A stretch of 64,000 nucleotides of DNA from Aquipseudomonas alcaligenes MRY13-0052 (GCA_000474255.1 BATO01000016.1:34329-98328), one strand, 5' to 3'. Counted from the first letter of the stretch, positions 1 to 8,875 are shown. The notes: generated by a model from the letters alone, not told the origin. A program made the numbers and translations.

Positions 1-842
1 TCGTGCAGGCTGAAGACGTCTACCTGGGCGCGGCCGTTGACCACGTAAAGCCATTGCAGGCGCGGGTCGACGTAGATCGCCTTGATCGGCTCGGTCATCT
101 GCGGCAGGTCGATGGCGTTCTGCTCGACGGTGGTCTCGCCGGTCATCATGTTCTCTTCGCTGACCAGCTCCTGCACGTGCAGCTGGTTACCGGTGGAACC
201 GGCCAGCAAAAGGGTCTCGTCGTTGTGGCTGACCGCCACATGCTCCAGGGCGCCGCCGGCCTGGTTCAGTACCAGGGGCTTGTCGCCGTAGGGGAAGTCG
301 ATCTGCGGGGTGATCACCCGTTTGTTGTCCGGGTAGGTCACCACGTAGCTGTGCTTGAACAGCAGCGCCTGGCCGTTGCTCAGGCCCAGGGCCACCAGCG
401 GGCTGCCGGGCTGGTCCTGGCCGATGGAGGCAACGCTGACGCCAGCCGGCAGGGGCAGTTGGCTGCGCTTGAGTTCGGCGCCGTCCTTGGTGGAGAAGAA
501 GACCGCTTCACCCTTGTCGGAAACACGCATGCCGACCTGGTTCTGCTCCTCGATGGTCAGCAGCAGCGGCTTGCCGGCGTCCTGCTGGAGCCAGGCAGGG
601 CTCTGCACCTTCTTCGCGGTCAGCTCGGCACCCTGGAACAGGGGCAGCACCACGTAGGCGAGGTAGAAGAAGATCAGGGTAATGGCCGCGAGAACGGCCA
701 GGCCGCCCACCAGTACGTACCAGCGGGTCAGGTTGTCTTTCAACGCACGGATGCGGCGCTTGCGCTGCAGCGCCGGCGTGTTGAAATCGATGCGCGCGGG
801 GGGATTCGTCGAGGTCATGGGGGAACTGGCCAGATCATTCAT
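1..842 (-). CDS. pstC: Phosphate ABC transporter permease PstC (N-terminal part, cut by window edge)
   Basis: About 280 codons are visible and the 3' end lies outside the window. PstC is one of the two inner-membrane permease subunits of the high-affinity PstSCAB phosphate importer. Reading leftward from the ATG at 840-842 the protein begins MNDLASSPMTSTNPPARIDF. A basic stretch (LQRKRRIRALKDN) precedes the first membrane helix (YVLVGGLAVLAAITLIFFYL, about residues 43-62). A long soluble domain with beta-propeller-like strands then fills the rest of the visible part. That periplasmic insertion is typical of the large (about 680-residue) Pseudomonas PstC and absent from the short enteric form. 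It lies directly downstream of pstS, 169 bp away. The start is not certain because a second in-frame ATG follows a few codons later. Confidence 0.9.
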   Translation of the reverse strand, partial: MNDLASSPMTSTNPPARIDFNTPALQRKRRIRALKDNLTRWYVLVGGLAVLAAITLIFFYLAYVVLPLFQGAELTAKKVQSPAWLQQDAGKPLLLTIEEQNQVGMRVSDKGEAVFFSTKDGAELKRSQLPLPAGVSVASIGQDQPGSPLVALGLSNGQALLFKHSYVVTYPDNKRVITPQIDFPYGDKPLVLNQAGGALEHVAVSHNDETLLLAGSTGNQLHVQELVSEENMMTGETTVEQNAIDLPQMTEPIKAIYVDPRLQWLYVVNGRAQVDVFSLH

Positions 843-934
843 GGGCACACCCTAAAGCCTTCGTATGACAGAAAGATTACAGCGAGGTGACGCAACGAGG
901 CCCACCCTGGGCATGGTGCCGGGGGCGGGCCTCC

Positions 935-995
935 ATGGCGGGGGTCTCCCGCCATCGTCGCGTCCTTGCGGGGCGGTCTGCTGAGCGACCGCCCC
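935..995 (-). promoter_or_regulatory. Two hairpins in the pstS-pstC intergenic region
   Basis: Two perfect inverted repeats lie between pstS and pstC. The first, 970-978 with 987-995, has arms GGGGCGGTC/GACCGCCCC. The second, 935-942 with 948-955, has arms ATGGCGGG/CCCGCCAT and a 5-nt loop. Neither is followed by a T-run in the direction of transcription. They are more likely to be mRNA-stabilising or partial-termination structures than full terminators. Such structures would allow more pstS product than pstCAB product, which fits the need for excess periplasmic binding protein. Confidence 0.6.
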
Positions 996-1011
996 CTTCA
1001 TCTGTCCTGGA

Positions 1012-1983
1012 TTACAGGCCCAGATCCTTCAGTGCTTTTTCAGCGACCTTGGCCGGCAGCGGGATGTAGCCATCCTTCACCACGACCTGCTGGCCTTGTT
1101 GCGACAGGACCAGCTTCACGAACTCGGCTTCCAGCGGGGCCAGAGGCTTGTTCGGGGCCTTGTTGACGTAAACGTAGAGGAAGCGGGACAGCGGGTAGGT
1201 GCCGTTCAGGGCGTTCTGCTCGTTGTCTTCAACGAACTCGCCGCCTTCTTTCTTGGCCAGGGCCACGGTCTTCACGCTGGAAGTCTTGTAGCCGATGCCC
1301 GAGTAGCCGATGCCGTTGAGGGACTGGCTGATGGACTGGACGACGGAAGCCGAACCCGGCTGCTCGTTGACGTTGGCCTTGAAGTCGCCTTTGCACAGGG
1401 CTTCTTCCTTGAAGTAGCCGTAGGTGCCGGATACCGAGTTACGGCCGAACAGCTGAACCGGCTTGGCAGCCAGGTCACCGGTCACGCCCAGGTCGCCCCA
1501 GGTCTTGACGTCGCTCTTGCCACCGCACAGGCGGTTGGCGGAGAAGATGGCGTCAACCTGCTGCATGGTCAGGCCTTTGATGGGGTTGTCCTTGTGCACG
1601 AAGATCGCCAGGGCGTCGACGGCAACCGGAACAGCGGTCGGCTTGTAGCCGTACTTCTGTTCGAAGGCCTGCAGCTCGACGTCCTTCATCTTGCGGCTCA
1701 TCGGGCCCAGGTTGGCGGTGCCTTCGGTCAGAGCCGGCGGCGCGGTGGAAGAACCGGCGGCCTGGATCTGGATGTTCACGTTCGGGTATTCACGCTTGTA
1801 GGCTTCAGCCCACAGAGTCATCAGGTTGGCCAGGGTGTCCGAACCAACGCTGGAGAGGTTGCCGGATACGCCAGTGGTCTTGGTGTAGGACGGGATGGAC
1901 GGGTCGACAGCGGCAACCGCGCTGGCGGTCGCAACGCCGGCGGCGACGAAAGTCAGGGCCGCCATCAAACGCTTCAGTTTCAT
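1012..1983 (-). CDS. pstS: Periplasmic phosphate-binding protein PstS
   Basis: A 323-residue protein of the length usual for Pseudomonas PstS. It delivers inorganic phosphate to the PstCAB importer. A signal peptide ([20 protein letters not shown]..., cleavage about residue 25) is followed by the PstS core. The phosphate-binding loop [20 protein letters not shown] is near residues 76-95, and a second ligand loop ([11 protein letters not shown]) is near residue 180. The ATG at 1981-1983 has a good ribosome site (TAGGAG) upstream. Four tandem Pho-box half-sites and a GATACT -10 element lie upstream on the same strand, so induction by PhoB at low phosphate is expected. Confidence 0.97.
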   Translation of the reverse strand: MKLKRLMAALTFVAAGVATASAVAAVDPSIPSYTKTTGVSGNLSSVGSDTLANLMTLWAEAYKREYPNVNIQIQAAGSSTAPPALTEGTANLGPMSRKMKDVELQAFEQKYGYKPTAVPVAVDALAIFVHKDNPIKGLTMQQVDAIFSANRLCGGKSDVKTWGDLGVTGDLAAKPVQLFGRNSVSGTYGYFKEEALCKGDFKANVNEQPGSASVVQSISQSLNGIGYSGIGYKTSSVKTVALAKKEGGEFVEDNEQNALNGTYPLSRFLYVYVNKAPNKPLAPLEAEFVKLVLSQQGQQVVVKDGYIPLPAKVAEKALKDLGL

Positions 1984-2026
1984 GCCTTGCTCCTAGCAAA
2001 GGATCGGGTTGGATGAATCGGGGGCC

Positions 2027-2082
2027 AGTATCTGCAGGCCGTATGAACACTCTATGAACCGAATATGACAATTGGATGAATG
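2027..2082 (-). promoter_or_regulatory. Pho box array and -10 element of pstS
   Basis: Read on the minus strand, four 7-mers occur at an exact 11-bp period: CATTCAT (2076-2082), TTGTCAT (2065-2071), GGTTCAT (2054-2060) and TGTTCAT (2043-2049). This matches the known PhoB half-site (consensus near CTGTCAT) and its 11-bp repeat. Ten bases further on is GATACT (2027-2032), well placed as the -10 element. Four half-sites would accommodate two PhoB dimers. The array sits 58 bp from the start of the divergent gene at 2140, which could share the control. Confidence 0.88.
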
Positions 2083-2139
2083 GCCATCATGGCTGTCCAA
2101 CTCTGCTTGAATGAGCCCGCACCCCTCAGGAGAACGCCC

Positions 2140-3447
2140 ATGCACCCCCTACGACTGATGCCCCTGGCGGTCCTCGTCGCCGCCTGCTCGGCCTGCGGCG
2201 ACAAGGCCAGCCTGGAGGTGAGCGACGGCACCGGCGCCAACCCGACGCTGCCGCCGCCGAACAAGACCCTGCTGCCCACGGTGAACGTGGCCCCGGCCAA
2301 GGGCTGGGCCGAAGGCGGCCAGCCCACCGCCACCGCCGGCACCGAGGTGAAGGCCTTTGCCGCTGGCCTGGACCACCCGCGCTGGCTCTACCTGCTGCCC
2401 AATGGCGATGTACTGGTGGCCGAGAGCAACGCCCCGGCTTCCGGTGAAGGCTTCAGCCTCAAGGGCTGGATCGCCGGCAAGGTGATGGAGAAGGCCGGCG
2501 CCCGCACCCCCAGCGCCGACCGCATCACCCTGCTGCGCGACACCGACGGCGACGGCGTGGCCGACCTGAAGACGCCCTTCCTGGAGAACCTCCACTCGCC
2601 CTTCGGCATGGCCCTGGTGGGTGGCGACTTCTATATCGCCAACGCCGACGCCCTGGTGCGCGTGCCCTACGAGGAAGGCCAGACGCGCATCGAGGCCACG
2701 CCGCAGAAGGTCACCGACCTGCCGGCAGGCATCAACCACCACTGGACCAAGAACGTCATCGCCAGCCGCGACGGTAGCAAGCTGTATGTCACCGTCGGCT
2801 CCAACAGCAACGTCGGCGAGAACGGCCTGGAGATGGAAGAAGGCCGCGCGGCGATCTGGGAAGTGGACCGCGCCAGCGGCAGCAAGCGCCTGTTCGCCAG
2901 CGGCCTGCGCAACCCCAACGGCCTGGCTTGGGAACCCGAGACCGGCACGCTGTGGACGGCGGTGAACGAACGCGACGAGATCGGCAGCGACCTGGTGCCC
3001 GACTACATCACCTCGGTGAAGGACGGCGGCTTCTACGGCTGGCCCTGGAGCTACTACGGCCAGCACGTCGACGAGCGCGTGCAGCCGGCCAACCCGGACA
3101 TGGTCGCCAAGGCCCTGGTGCCCGACTACGCCCTGGGCCCGCACACCGCCTCCCTCGGCATCGCCTTCGGCAAGGGCGGCGCCCTGCCGGACTTCCAGAA
3201 TGGCCTGTTCGTCGGCCAGCACGGCTCGTGGAACCGCAAGCCACACAGCGGCTACAAGGTGATCTTCGTGCCCTTCAAGGGCGGCAAGCCCAATGGTGAA
3301 CCGGTGGACGTGCTCACCGGCTTCCTCGACGAGGACGGCAACGCCCTGGGCCGCCCGGTGGACGTGCTGCTCGACGCCCGCGGCGCCCTGCTGGTGACCG
3401 ACGACGTCGGCAACAAGGTCTGGCGCGTGACCTCGACCATCAAGTGA
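2140..3447 (+). CDS. PQQ-dependent sugar (sorbosone) dehydrogenase-like lipoprotein
   Basis: A 435-residue protein of the glucose/sorbosone dehydrogenase beta-propeller family. Members oxidise sugars in the periplasm with PQQ as cofactor, but the substrate cannot be told here. The ATG at 2140 was chosen because AGGAG lies 8 bp upstream and it gives a clean lipoprotein signal ([20 protein letters not shown]) with a Cys in a lipobox context. Propeller motifs include [36 protein letters not shown] and the family-typical [20 protein letters not shown] near the C-terminus. It is divergent from pstS across the Pho boxes, so phosphate control is possible but not shown. A longer upstream in-frame start (2080) is less likely. 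Confidence 0.85.
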   Translation: MHPLRLMPLAVLVAACSACGDKASLEVSDGTGANPTLPPPNKTLLPTVNVAPAKGWAEGGQPTATAGTEVKAFAAGLDHPRWLYLLPNGDVLVAESNAPASGEGFSLKGWIAGKVMEKAGARTPSADRITLLRDTDGDGVADLKTPFLENLHSPFGMALVGGDFYIANADALVRVPYEEGQTRIEATPQKVTDLPAGINHHWTKNVIASRDGSKLYVTVGSNSNVGENGLEMEEGRAAIWEVDRASGSKRLFASGLRNPNGLAWEPETGTLWTAVNERDEIGSDLVPDYITSVKDGGFYGWPWSYYGQHVDERVQPANPDMVAKALVPDYALGPHTASLGIAFGKGGALPDFQNGLFVGQHGSWNRKPHSGYKVIFVPFKGGKPNGEPVDVLTGFLDEDGNALGRPVDVLLDARGALLVTDDVGNKVWRVTSTIK

Positions 3448-3458
3448 GCAAAAGCACC

Positions 3459-3501
3459 GTAGGATGGGTAGAGCTCCGCGAAACCCATCACTGCGGAGCT
3501 C
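3459..3501. repeat. Short palindromic intergenic repeat (family C, CGTAGGATGGGTAGAG)
   Basis: CGTAGGATGGGTAGAG followed by a hairpin GAGCTCCGC (3471-3479)/GCGGAGCTC (3493-3501) lies between the convergent stop codons of the sugar dehydrogenase and the MFS gene. The same core recurs at 17105-17203 and 55473-55576. The hairpin may also serve as a bidirectional terminator. Confidence 0.7.
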
Positions 3502-3520
3502 CCCACTGGGATGGAGCCGA

Positions 3521-4807
3521 TCAGCGCTTCTTGCCGATCAGGTACAGACCAATGAACACCGCCAACCCGCACAGGGCCGCCACGTAGTAAGCCGGGCCCA
3601 GAGGGTCCCACTTCATCAGCAGCGAGACGATCATCGGCGTCAGGCCGCCGAAGATGGCGTAGGCCAGGTTGTAGGAGAACGACAGGCCGGAGAAACGCAC
3701 CACCGGCGGGAAGGCCTTGACCATCACATAGGGCACGGCACCGATGGTGCCGACGAACAGACCGGTCAGCGCGTAGAGCGGGAACAACCAGTCCGGGTGC
3801 GCCTGGAGGCTGGTGTAGAAGGTCCAGGAGCTGGCTGCCAGCAGCAGCCCACCCACCAGGAAGGTACGGCCCGCGCCGAAGCGGTCGGCGATGGCGCCCG
3901 AGGCGATGCAGCCAACCGTCAGGCAGACGATGGCCAGGCTGTTGGCCTTGAGCGCCGTGGCCGCCGCGAAGCCGTAGACGGTCTGCAGCACGGTGGGGGT
4001 CATCAGGATGACGACCACGATGCCGGCCGACAGCACCCAGGTCAGCAGCATGCTGATGGCGATGGCGCCCCGGTGCTCGCGCAGCACCGCCTTGAGCGGC
4101 ACCTCCTCGGCCAGTGCCTTGCGCTGCTGCAGCTCGGCGAACACCGGCGTCTCGTGCAGCCAGCGGCGCAGGTAGACGGAGAACAGGCCGAACACGCCGC
4201 CCACCAGGAAGGGAATGCGCCAGGCCCAGTCCTGCACCTCAGCCGGGGTATAGATGCTGTTGATCAGGGTCGCCATCAGCGAGCCCAGCAGGATGCCGAA
4301 GGTCAGGCCCGAGGTCAGGGTGCCGCAGGCGTAGCCGATGTGCCGCTCCGGCACGTGCTCGGCGACGAACACCCAGGCGCCGGGCACCTCGCCACCGATG
4401 GCCGCGCCCTGGATCACCCGCAGCAGCAGCAGGGCCAGGGGCGCCAGGATGCCGATCTGCTCGTAGGTGGGCAGCAGGCCCATGATCAGCGTCGGCACCG
4501 CCATCAGGAAGATGCTCAGGGTGAACATGCGCTTGCGCCCCAGCAGGTCGCCGAAGTGCGCCATGACGATGCCGCCCAGGGGCCGCGCCAGGTAGCCGGC
4601 GGCGAAGATGCCGAAGGTCTGCATCTGGCGCAGCCATTCGGGCATCTCGGCGGGGAAGAACAGCTTGCCCACCACCGCCGCGAAGAACACGAAGATGATG
4701 AAGTCGTAGAACTCGAGGGCGCCGCCCAGGGCGGACAGGGACAGGGTCTTGTAGTCGCTGCGGGTCAGTGGCCGCGCGGGAGCCTCGGAGGCGAGAAAGG
4801 TGGACAT
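3521..4807 (-). CDS. MFS transporter, metabolite:H+ symporter (MHS) type
   Basis: A 428-residue inner-membrane protein with about 12 hydrophobic segments. The N-terminus LGGALEFYDFIIFVFFA, the loop FGDLLGRKRMF between helices 2 and 3, and RVIQGAAIGGEVPGAWVFVAEH in helix 4-5 are typical of the MHS branch (ProP, KgtP, ShiA and citrate transporters). These bring in organic acids or zwitterions with protons. The substrate is not predictable from sequence. The ATG at 4805-4807 (MSTFLASEAPARPLTRSDYK) was preferred over a start 32 codons upstream because the extension is low-complexity and cysteine-rich. It stands alone, convergent with the upstream dehydrogenase. Confidence 0.9.
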   Translation of the reverse strand: MSTFLASEAPARPLTRSDYKTLSLSALGGALEFYDFIIFVFFAAVVGKLFFPAEMPEWLRQMQTFGIFAAGYLARPLGGIVMAHFGDLLGRKRMFTLSIFLMAVPTLIMGLLPTYEQIGILAPLALLLLRVIQGAAIGGEVPGAWVFVAEHVPERHIGYACGTLTSGLTFGILLGSLMATLINSIYTPAEVQDWAWRIPFLVGGVFGLFSVYLRRWLHETPVFAELQQRKALAEEVPLKAVLREHRGAIAISMLLTWVLSAGIVVVILMTPTVLQTVYGFAAATALKANSLAIVCLTVGCIASGAIADRFGAGRTFLVGGLLLAASSWTFYTSLQAHPDWLFPLYALTGLFVGTIGAVPYVMVKAFPPVVRFSGLSFSYNLAYAIFGGLTPMIVSLLMKWDPLGPAYYVAALCGLAVFIGLYLIGKKR

Positions 4808-5096
4808 GGGTGATCTCTTGTCAGTGCAGGCAGGGCATGCCCCGCCGCTGCGTTGGCGGCGGGTCGGTCCGCAAAATAGCAAAAAGCCGCCGAGCGCACA
4901 CAATCTCTGACGTATGGGTGGTCAAAAGCGAAACCCGGCGGTCGTCGCCCGTCGCGGCGAGCTATATACTGCGCGCTGTTGCGCGCGGGCGACATGCAGT
5001 GGGTCGGCGGGCGCAGGGGGAATTTTGCAGGGCACCTTGCCCTTCCCCGTCCATAGACGCCATCCAAAGCAGCACAGGGGCAGAGGCACCCCAGGC

Positions 5097-5504
5097 ATGA
5101 TCGAGATCGAAGAAGAAGAAAACCTGACTCCCCAAGGCGACCTGGCCTTGCAGATCACCGCACTTCCCCGCGAAACCAACGGCTTCGGCGACATCTACGG
5201 TGGCTGGCTGGTCTCGCAGATGGACCTCGCCGGCACCGCCATGGCCAACAAGGTCGCCGGGGGCCGCGTCGCCACCGTCGCCATCGACCGCATGGCGTTC
5301 CTCGTCCCGGTCGCCGTGGGCGCCCAGCTCTCCTTCTATACCCAGGCACTGGAAATCGGCCGCAGCTCGATCCAGATGCTGGTCGAGGTATGGAGCGACG
5401 ACCCGCTCTCCAGCGAATGGCGCAAGGTCACCGAGGCGGTCTTCGTCTTCGTCGCCATCGACGGCAGCGGTCGCACCCGCCCGGTTCCGCCGCGCCGCGG
5501 CTGA
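5097..5504 (+). CDS. Acyl-CoA thioesterase, hotdog fold (YciA type)
   Basis: A 135-residue single-hotdog protein that hydrolyses acyl-CoA to free acid and CoA. The central segment NGFGDIYGGWLVSQMDLAG contains the family's catalytic-loop pattern (N..GDIYGGW....D) leading into the hotdog helix. The next strand TVAIDRMAFLVPVAVGAQLSFY matches the fold. The start ATG at 5097 gives MIEIEEEENLTPQGDLALQ. A longer frame upstream (from 4914) looks non-coding. No operon partner is evident, since the mutarotase gene starts 144 bp downstream. A second protein of this family is encoded at 55683. Confidence 0.88.
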   Translation: MIEIEEEENLTPQGDLALQITALPRETNGFGDIYGGWLVSQMDLAGTAMANKVAGGRVATVAIDRMAFLVPVAVGAQLSFYTQALEIGRSSIQMLVEVWSDDPLSSEWRKVTEAVFVFVAIDGSGRTRPVPPRRG

Positions 5505-5648
5505 GCCCCGTCCCGAGGGGCGAGCGCACGCGCGAACGCCCCCTCCCCCGTTGATACCCTTCATGCATTCGCCGGTTTCGGGGGAACCCCGCCGGCACGC
5601 CCCTGCCCAATGCAGACGGCAAACAGCCAAAGGCCCAGGAGCACCCGG

Positions 5649-6566
5649 ATGAACAGCGAAAGCAAGGTTCCGCAGATCGAGCGGATCGACATGGATCAAC
5701 TGCCCTGCTGGCGCCTGCGCACCGCCGATGCGGAACTGCTGGTGGCACAGCAGGGCGCCCAGGTGCTCAGCTACCAGCGCAACGGCGAGGAGCCGCTGAT
5801 CTGGCTCAGCGAGCAGGCGGCGTTCCAGCGCGGCCAATCGGTGCGCGGCGGCGTGCCGGTGTGCTGGCCCTGGTTCGGTGACCTGCAGCGCAACCCCGAG
5901 GCGATCCAGGCCCACTACCAGGGCGATGGCGCAGCGCCGGCCCATGGCGGTGTACGCAGCCTCGACTGGGAACTGGAAGGGGTGGAAGCCCTGGATGGCG
6001 TGGCACGCCTGGTGCTGTCTTGGGACAGCCGTCGCACACCGCTGCCCGGCTGGAAGGGCGACGCCGAGCTGCGCCTGGAAATCCGCCTGGGCCAGCGCCT
6101 GCAACTGACCCTGGAAACCCGCAACCGCGGCGACGTTCCCCTGGCCCTGAGCCAGGCGCTGCACAGCTACTTCGCCGTCAGCGACATCCGCCAGGTGCGG
6201 GTGGAGGGCCTGGACGGCTGCGACTACATCGAAACCCTGGAAGGCTGGGAACGCCGCCAGCAGGTGGGCGAGGTGAGCTTCGGCGGCGAGACCGACCGCA
6301 TCTACCTCGGCACCCCGGCACGCCTGGCCATCCGCGATGACGCCTGGCGCCGCCGGGTGCTGATCGAAGCCAGCGACTCGGCCTCGGCGGTGGTGTGGAA
6401 CCCCTGGATCGACAAGGCCGCCCGCCTCTCCCAGTTCGCCGACGACGCCTGGCAGCGCATGCTCTGCATCGAAACCGCCCGGGTGCTCGACGACAGCCTG
6501 CTGCTGCAACCGGGCGCCCGCCACAGCATGGGCGTCAGCCTGTGGAGCGAAGCGCTTGGCGACTAA
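5649..6566 (+). CDS. D-hexose-6-phosphate mutarotase (YeaD type)
   Basis: A 305-residue member of the aldose 1-epimerase superfamily, YeaD branch, which interconverts the anomers of glucose 6-phosphate and related sugars in the cytoplasm. Diagnostic segments are GAQVLSYQ near residue 39, RGGVPVCWPWFG near residue 68 (the glucose-6-phosphate 1-epimerase signature), ALHSYFAVSDI near residue 170 and VVWNPWIDKA near residue 250. The ATG at 5649 has AGGAG about 8 bp upstream. It would support flux into the Entner-Doudoroff route used by Pseudomonas. Confidence 0.92.
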   Translation: MNSESKVPQIERIDMDQLPCWRLRTADAELLVAQQGAQVLSYQRNGEEPLIWLSEQAAFQRGQSVRGGVPVCWPWFGDLQRNPEAIQAHYQGDGAAPAHGGVRSLDWELEGVEALDGVARLVLSWDSRRTPLPGWKGDAELRLEIRLGQRLQLTLETRNRGDVPLALSQALHSYFAVSDIRQVRVEGLDGCDYIETLEGWERRQQVGEVSFGGETDRIYLGTPARLAIRDDAWRRRVLIEASDSASAVVWNPWIDKAARLSQFADDAWQRMLCIETARVLDDSLLLQPGARHSMGVSLWSEALGD

Positions 6567-6600
6567 AGTCGCCCCTACCTAGGCTCGGACATGACCGCTG

Positions 6601-6643
6601 TGTAGGGTGGAGGTCGCTTTCTACCTCCACCAGGCGGAGCCAA
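6601..6643. repeat. Short palindromic repeat, family B variant (GTAGGGTGGA)
   Basis: GTAGGGTGGAGGTCGC with TACCTCCACCAGGCGGAGCC forms an imperfect hairpin (GGTGGAGGT/ACCTCCACC). It is related to copies at 13295, 13571, 20336, 25048, 37671 and 48089. It lies between convergent genes and may assist termination. Confidence 0.55.
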
Positions 6644-6703
6644 ACGCGGCACATTGCGATGCCGCGACTCGGCATTGGCGGGGCGCGCCGCCCGAACGCC
6701 GCC

Positions 6704-7249
6704 TTACTGGATATCCTCATCCTCCACGACCCGCACCTCGCCCGCATCCAGCGCGTAGGCGGCATCGGCCAGGTCGTTGCTGACCAGCTCCACCTTGAGG
6801 GTGCCGGTGACCCAGAGCGGGGTGTAGATATCGTCGAGGGCGATGCCCTTGGGGTAGCGCACCAGCACGATCTGGTTCGGCGGCGGCGGCGGTACGTGGA
6901 TGCAGGCGCCCGGGTAGGGAACCAGGAAGAACAGCGTGCCGCGCCCCTTGGCGTCGGTCTCCAGCGGTACCGGGTAGCCGCCGATGCGGATCTTCTGGCC
7001 ATTGAGCTCGGCCACCGTCTTCGCCGAATACATCACCGCCGGCAGGTCCTTGTCCTGCTGCTTGAGGCCGCCCTTGTTGTTGAAGGTGCCGTCCGCTTCC
7101 GGGGTGTCGTGGCTGATTTCCGGCATCTCCTCCAGGGCCTTGCGGTCCTCGGCGGGCATCAATTCCAGCCAATCGGTTTCCGGCATGTCCAGCCGGGCAT
7201 GGGCCAGGGTGCTGCACAGCAGCAGGGAGAGAAGCAGGGCACGGCGCAT
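6704..7249 (-). CDS. DUF3299 family secreted protein
   Basis: A 181-residue protein with a clear signal peptide (MRRALLLSLLLCSTLAHA). The mature part matches the DUF3299 family, whose function is unknown. Recognisable pieces are MYSAKTVAELNGQKIRIGGYPVPLE, FFLVPYPGACIHVPPPPPNQ and a C-terminal strand VTGTLKVELVSNDLADAAYAL. The single Cys in the PGACIHVPPPPPN loop is a family hallmark. Family members often sit near ABC exporters or stress genes, but here the gene stands alone. The start at 7249 was preferred to one 11 codons upstream because it begins directly with the signal peptide. Confidence 0.82.
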   Translation of the reverse strand: MRRALLLSLLLCSTLAHARLDMPETDWLELMPAEDRKALEEMPEISHDTPEADGTFNNKGGLKQQDKDLPAVMYSAKTVAELNGQKIRIGGYPVPLETDAKGRGTLFFLVPYPGACIHVPPPPPNQIVLVRYPKGIALDDIYTPLWVTGTLKVELVSNDLADAAYALDAGEVRVVEDEDIQ

Positions 7250-7290
7250 CGAAGAGGACTCACGTAAAGAAACAGGCGCCAAGACTAGCA

Positions 7291-7441
7291 GGCTGTTGAA
7301 AAACTAACTGCGTTGCCGCTGCGGCGTTGAAAACGCCCTCGTGCGCGAGTCCGATCAAAATGCTCATTTACCCAAGTAAACTGCGCTTTCTCGGCCGTTT
7401 TCGCCTTGCATCGCCTGCCTCGTCCACGTTTTTCAACGGAC
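7291..7441. mobile_element. MITE-like repeat with terminal inverted repeats
   Basis: A segment of about 150 bp bounded by the perfect inverted repeat GTTGAAAAAC (7295-7304) and GTTTTTCAAC (7428-7437), within longer ends GGCTGTTGAAAAACT and CGTTTTTCAACGGACT. It has no coding capacity. Internal sub-repeats include GCGTTGAAAACGCC (7323-7336). It sits between the DUF3299 gene and the small membrane protein gene. I recall very similar sequences dispersed in other Pseudomonas genomes, but cannot search here. The structure suggests a non-autonomous transposable element. Confidence 0.65.
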
Positions 7442-7468
7442 TCCTCGCCGCGCCCGTTCCCAGCTCCC

Positions 7469-7714
7469 TCAGCTCTTCTTGATGGCGCCGTAGATCACCA
7501 GAAGGATGACGGCACCGACCACGGCACCGATGAAGCCGGCACCCTCGCCGGCGTGATAGATGCCCAGGGCCTGGCCCCCATAAGTGGCGGCGACGGAACC
7601 GCCGATCCCCAGGAGGATGGTCCAGATCCAGCCCATGCTGTCGTCGCCGGGTTTGAGGAAGCGCGCGACCAGACCGACGATCAGGCCGATGAAGATGGTT
7701 CCGATGAGCCCCAT
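7469..7714 (-). CDS. GlsB/YeaQ/YmgE family small membrane protein
   Basis: An 81-residue protein made of three hydrophobic helices rich in glycine (IGTIFIGLIVGLVARFLKPG, WTILLGIGGSVAATYGGQALG, GAGFIGAVVGAVILLVIYGA) with a KKS tail. This is the transglycosylase-associated/YeaQ family, often induced under stress in the inner membrane, with no established biochemical role. The start at 7714 follows a strong AGGAG site 8 bp upstream. The promoter region overlaps the purEK terminator. Confidence 0.88.
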   Translation of the reverse strand: MGLIGTIFIGLIVGLVARFLKPGDDSMGWIWTILLGIGGSVAATYGGQALGIYHAGEGAGFIGAVVGAVILLVIYGAIKKS

Positions 7715-7733
7715 GGCATTTACTCCTGAATGA

Positions 7734-7765
7734 AAAAAGGGCGTGTCCGTGGACACGCCCTTTTT
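7734..7765 (-). terminator. Rho-independent terminator of purEK
   Basis: A perfect 15-bp stem, AAAAAGGGCGTGTCC (7734-7748) with GGACACGCCCTTTTT (7751-7765), has a 2-nt gap. It is flanked by A and T runs, so it can act on either strand. It begins 24 bp past the purK stop. Confidence 0.9.
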
Positions 7766-7789
7766 CAGACTGGAAGCAGCGACCGGGGT

Positions 7790-8872
7790 TCAGCCGGCGA
7801 TCAGCGCCTCGACCTCGGCGATGCGCGCCTTCAGGGTCGCCAGGTCGGCGCTGCGCAGGGTGGCGTGGCCGACCTTGCGCCCGGCCTTGAAGGCCTTGCC
7901 GTAGTGGTGCAGGTGGCAGTCGCCGACGGCGATCACCTTCTCCACCGGCGGCACGTCGCCGATGAAGTTGAGCATGGCGCTCTCGCCCACCTTGGCGGTG
8001 GAACCCAGCGGCAGGCCGGCAACGGCGCGCAGGTGGTTCTCGAACTGGCTGCACTCGGCGCCCTCGATGGTCCAGTGCCCGGAGTTGTGCACGCGCGGGG
8101 CGATTTCGTTGGCCTTCAGGCCGCCGTCCACCTCGAAGAACTCGAAGGCCAGCACGCCGACGTAGTCCAGCTTCTGCAGCACGCGACCGACGTAATCCTC
8201 GGCCAGGGCCTGCAGCGGATGGTCGGTGCTGGCGATGGACAGGCGCAGGATGCCGTTGTCGTGGGTGTTGTGCACCAGCGGGTAGAAGCGCGTCTCGCCG
8301 TCACGGGCACGCACCGCCACCAGGGACACTTCGCCGGTGAAGGGCACGAAGCCTTCGAGGATGCAGGGCACGCTGCCCAGCTCGGCGAAGGCGCCGGTCA
8401 CGTCCTCGGGCTTGCGCAGGACCTTCTGGCCCTTGCCGTCATAGCCCAGGGTGCGGGTCTTCATCACCGCCGGCAGGCCGATGGCGGCCACGGCGGCGTC
8501 CAGGTCGGCCTGGGACTGGATGTCGGCGAACTCGGGAGTGGGGATGCCCAGCTCCTTGAACATCGACTTCTCGAACCAGCGGTCACGGGCGATGCGCAGG
8601 GCATCGGCCGAGGGATAGACCGGCACGAACTGGGAGAGGAAGGCCACGGTCTCGGCCGGCACGCTCTCGAACTCGAAGGTCACCAGGTCCACTTCATCGG
8701 CCAGCTGGCGCAGGTGGTCCTGGTCGCCGTAGTCGGCGCGGATGTGTTCACCAAGGGCCTGGGCGCATGCGTCCGGGGCCGGGTCGAGGAAGGCGAAGTC
8801 CATGCCCAGCGGGGTGCCCGCCAGGGCCATCATGCGGCCGAGCTGGCCGCCGCCGATCACGCCGATCTTCAT
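7790..8872 (-). CDS. purK: N5-carboxyaminoimidazole ribonucleotide synthase PurK
   Basis: A 360-residue ATP-grasp enzyme that carboxylates AIR with bicarbonate and ATP to N5-CAIR in purine biosynthesis. The N-terminus MKIGVIGGGQLGRMMALAG is the family signature. The ATP-grasp core includes MKTRTLGYDGKGQKVLRKPED around residue 145 and FEFFEVDGGLKANEIAPRVHNSGHWTIEG near residues 255-283. The length matches PurK. It starts 3 bp after the purE stop, so the two genes are co-transcribed, and a strong terminator follows. Confidence 0.97.
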   Translation of the reverse strand: MKIGVIGGGQLGRMMALAGTPLGMDFAFLDPAPDACAQALGEHIRADYGDQDHLRQLADEVDLVTFEFESVPAETVAFLSQFVPVYPSADALRIARDRWFEKSMFKELGIPTPEFADIQSQADLDAAVAAIGLPAVMKTRTLGYDGKGQKVLRKPEDVTGAFAELGSVPCILEGFVPFTGEVSLVAVRARDGETRFYPLVHNTHDNGILRLSIASTDHPLQALAEDYVGRVLQKLDYVGVLAFEFFEVDGGLKANEIAPRVHNSGHWTIEGAECSQFENHLRAVAGLPLGSTAKVGESAMLNFIGDVPPVEKVIAVGDCHLHHYGKAFKAGRKVGHATLRSADLATLKARIAEVEALIAG

Positions 8873-8875
8873 CTG

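Noticed and set aside
3..890. Long rightward open frame opposite pstC
   Set aside because: It is the antisense shadow of pstC. GC-rich codon use keeps the opposite frame open, and its translation has no recognisable domain.
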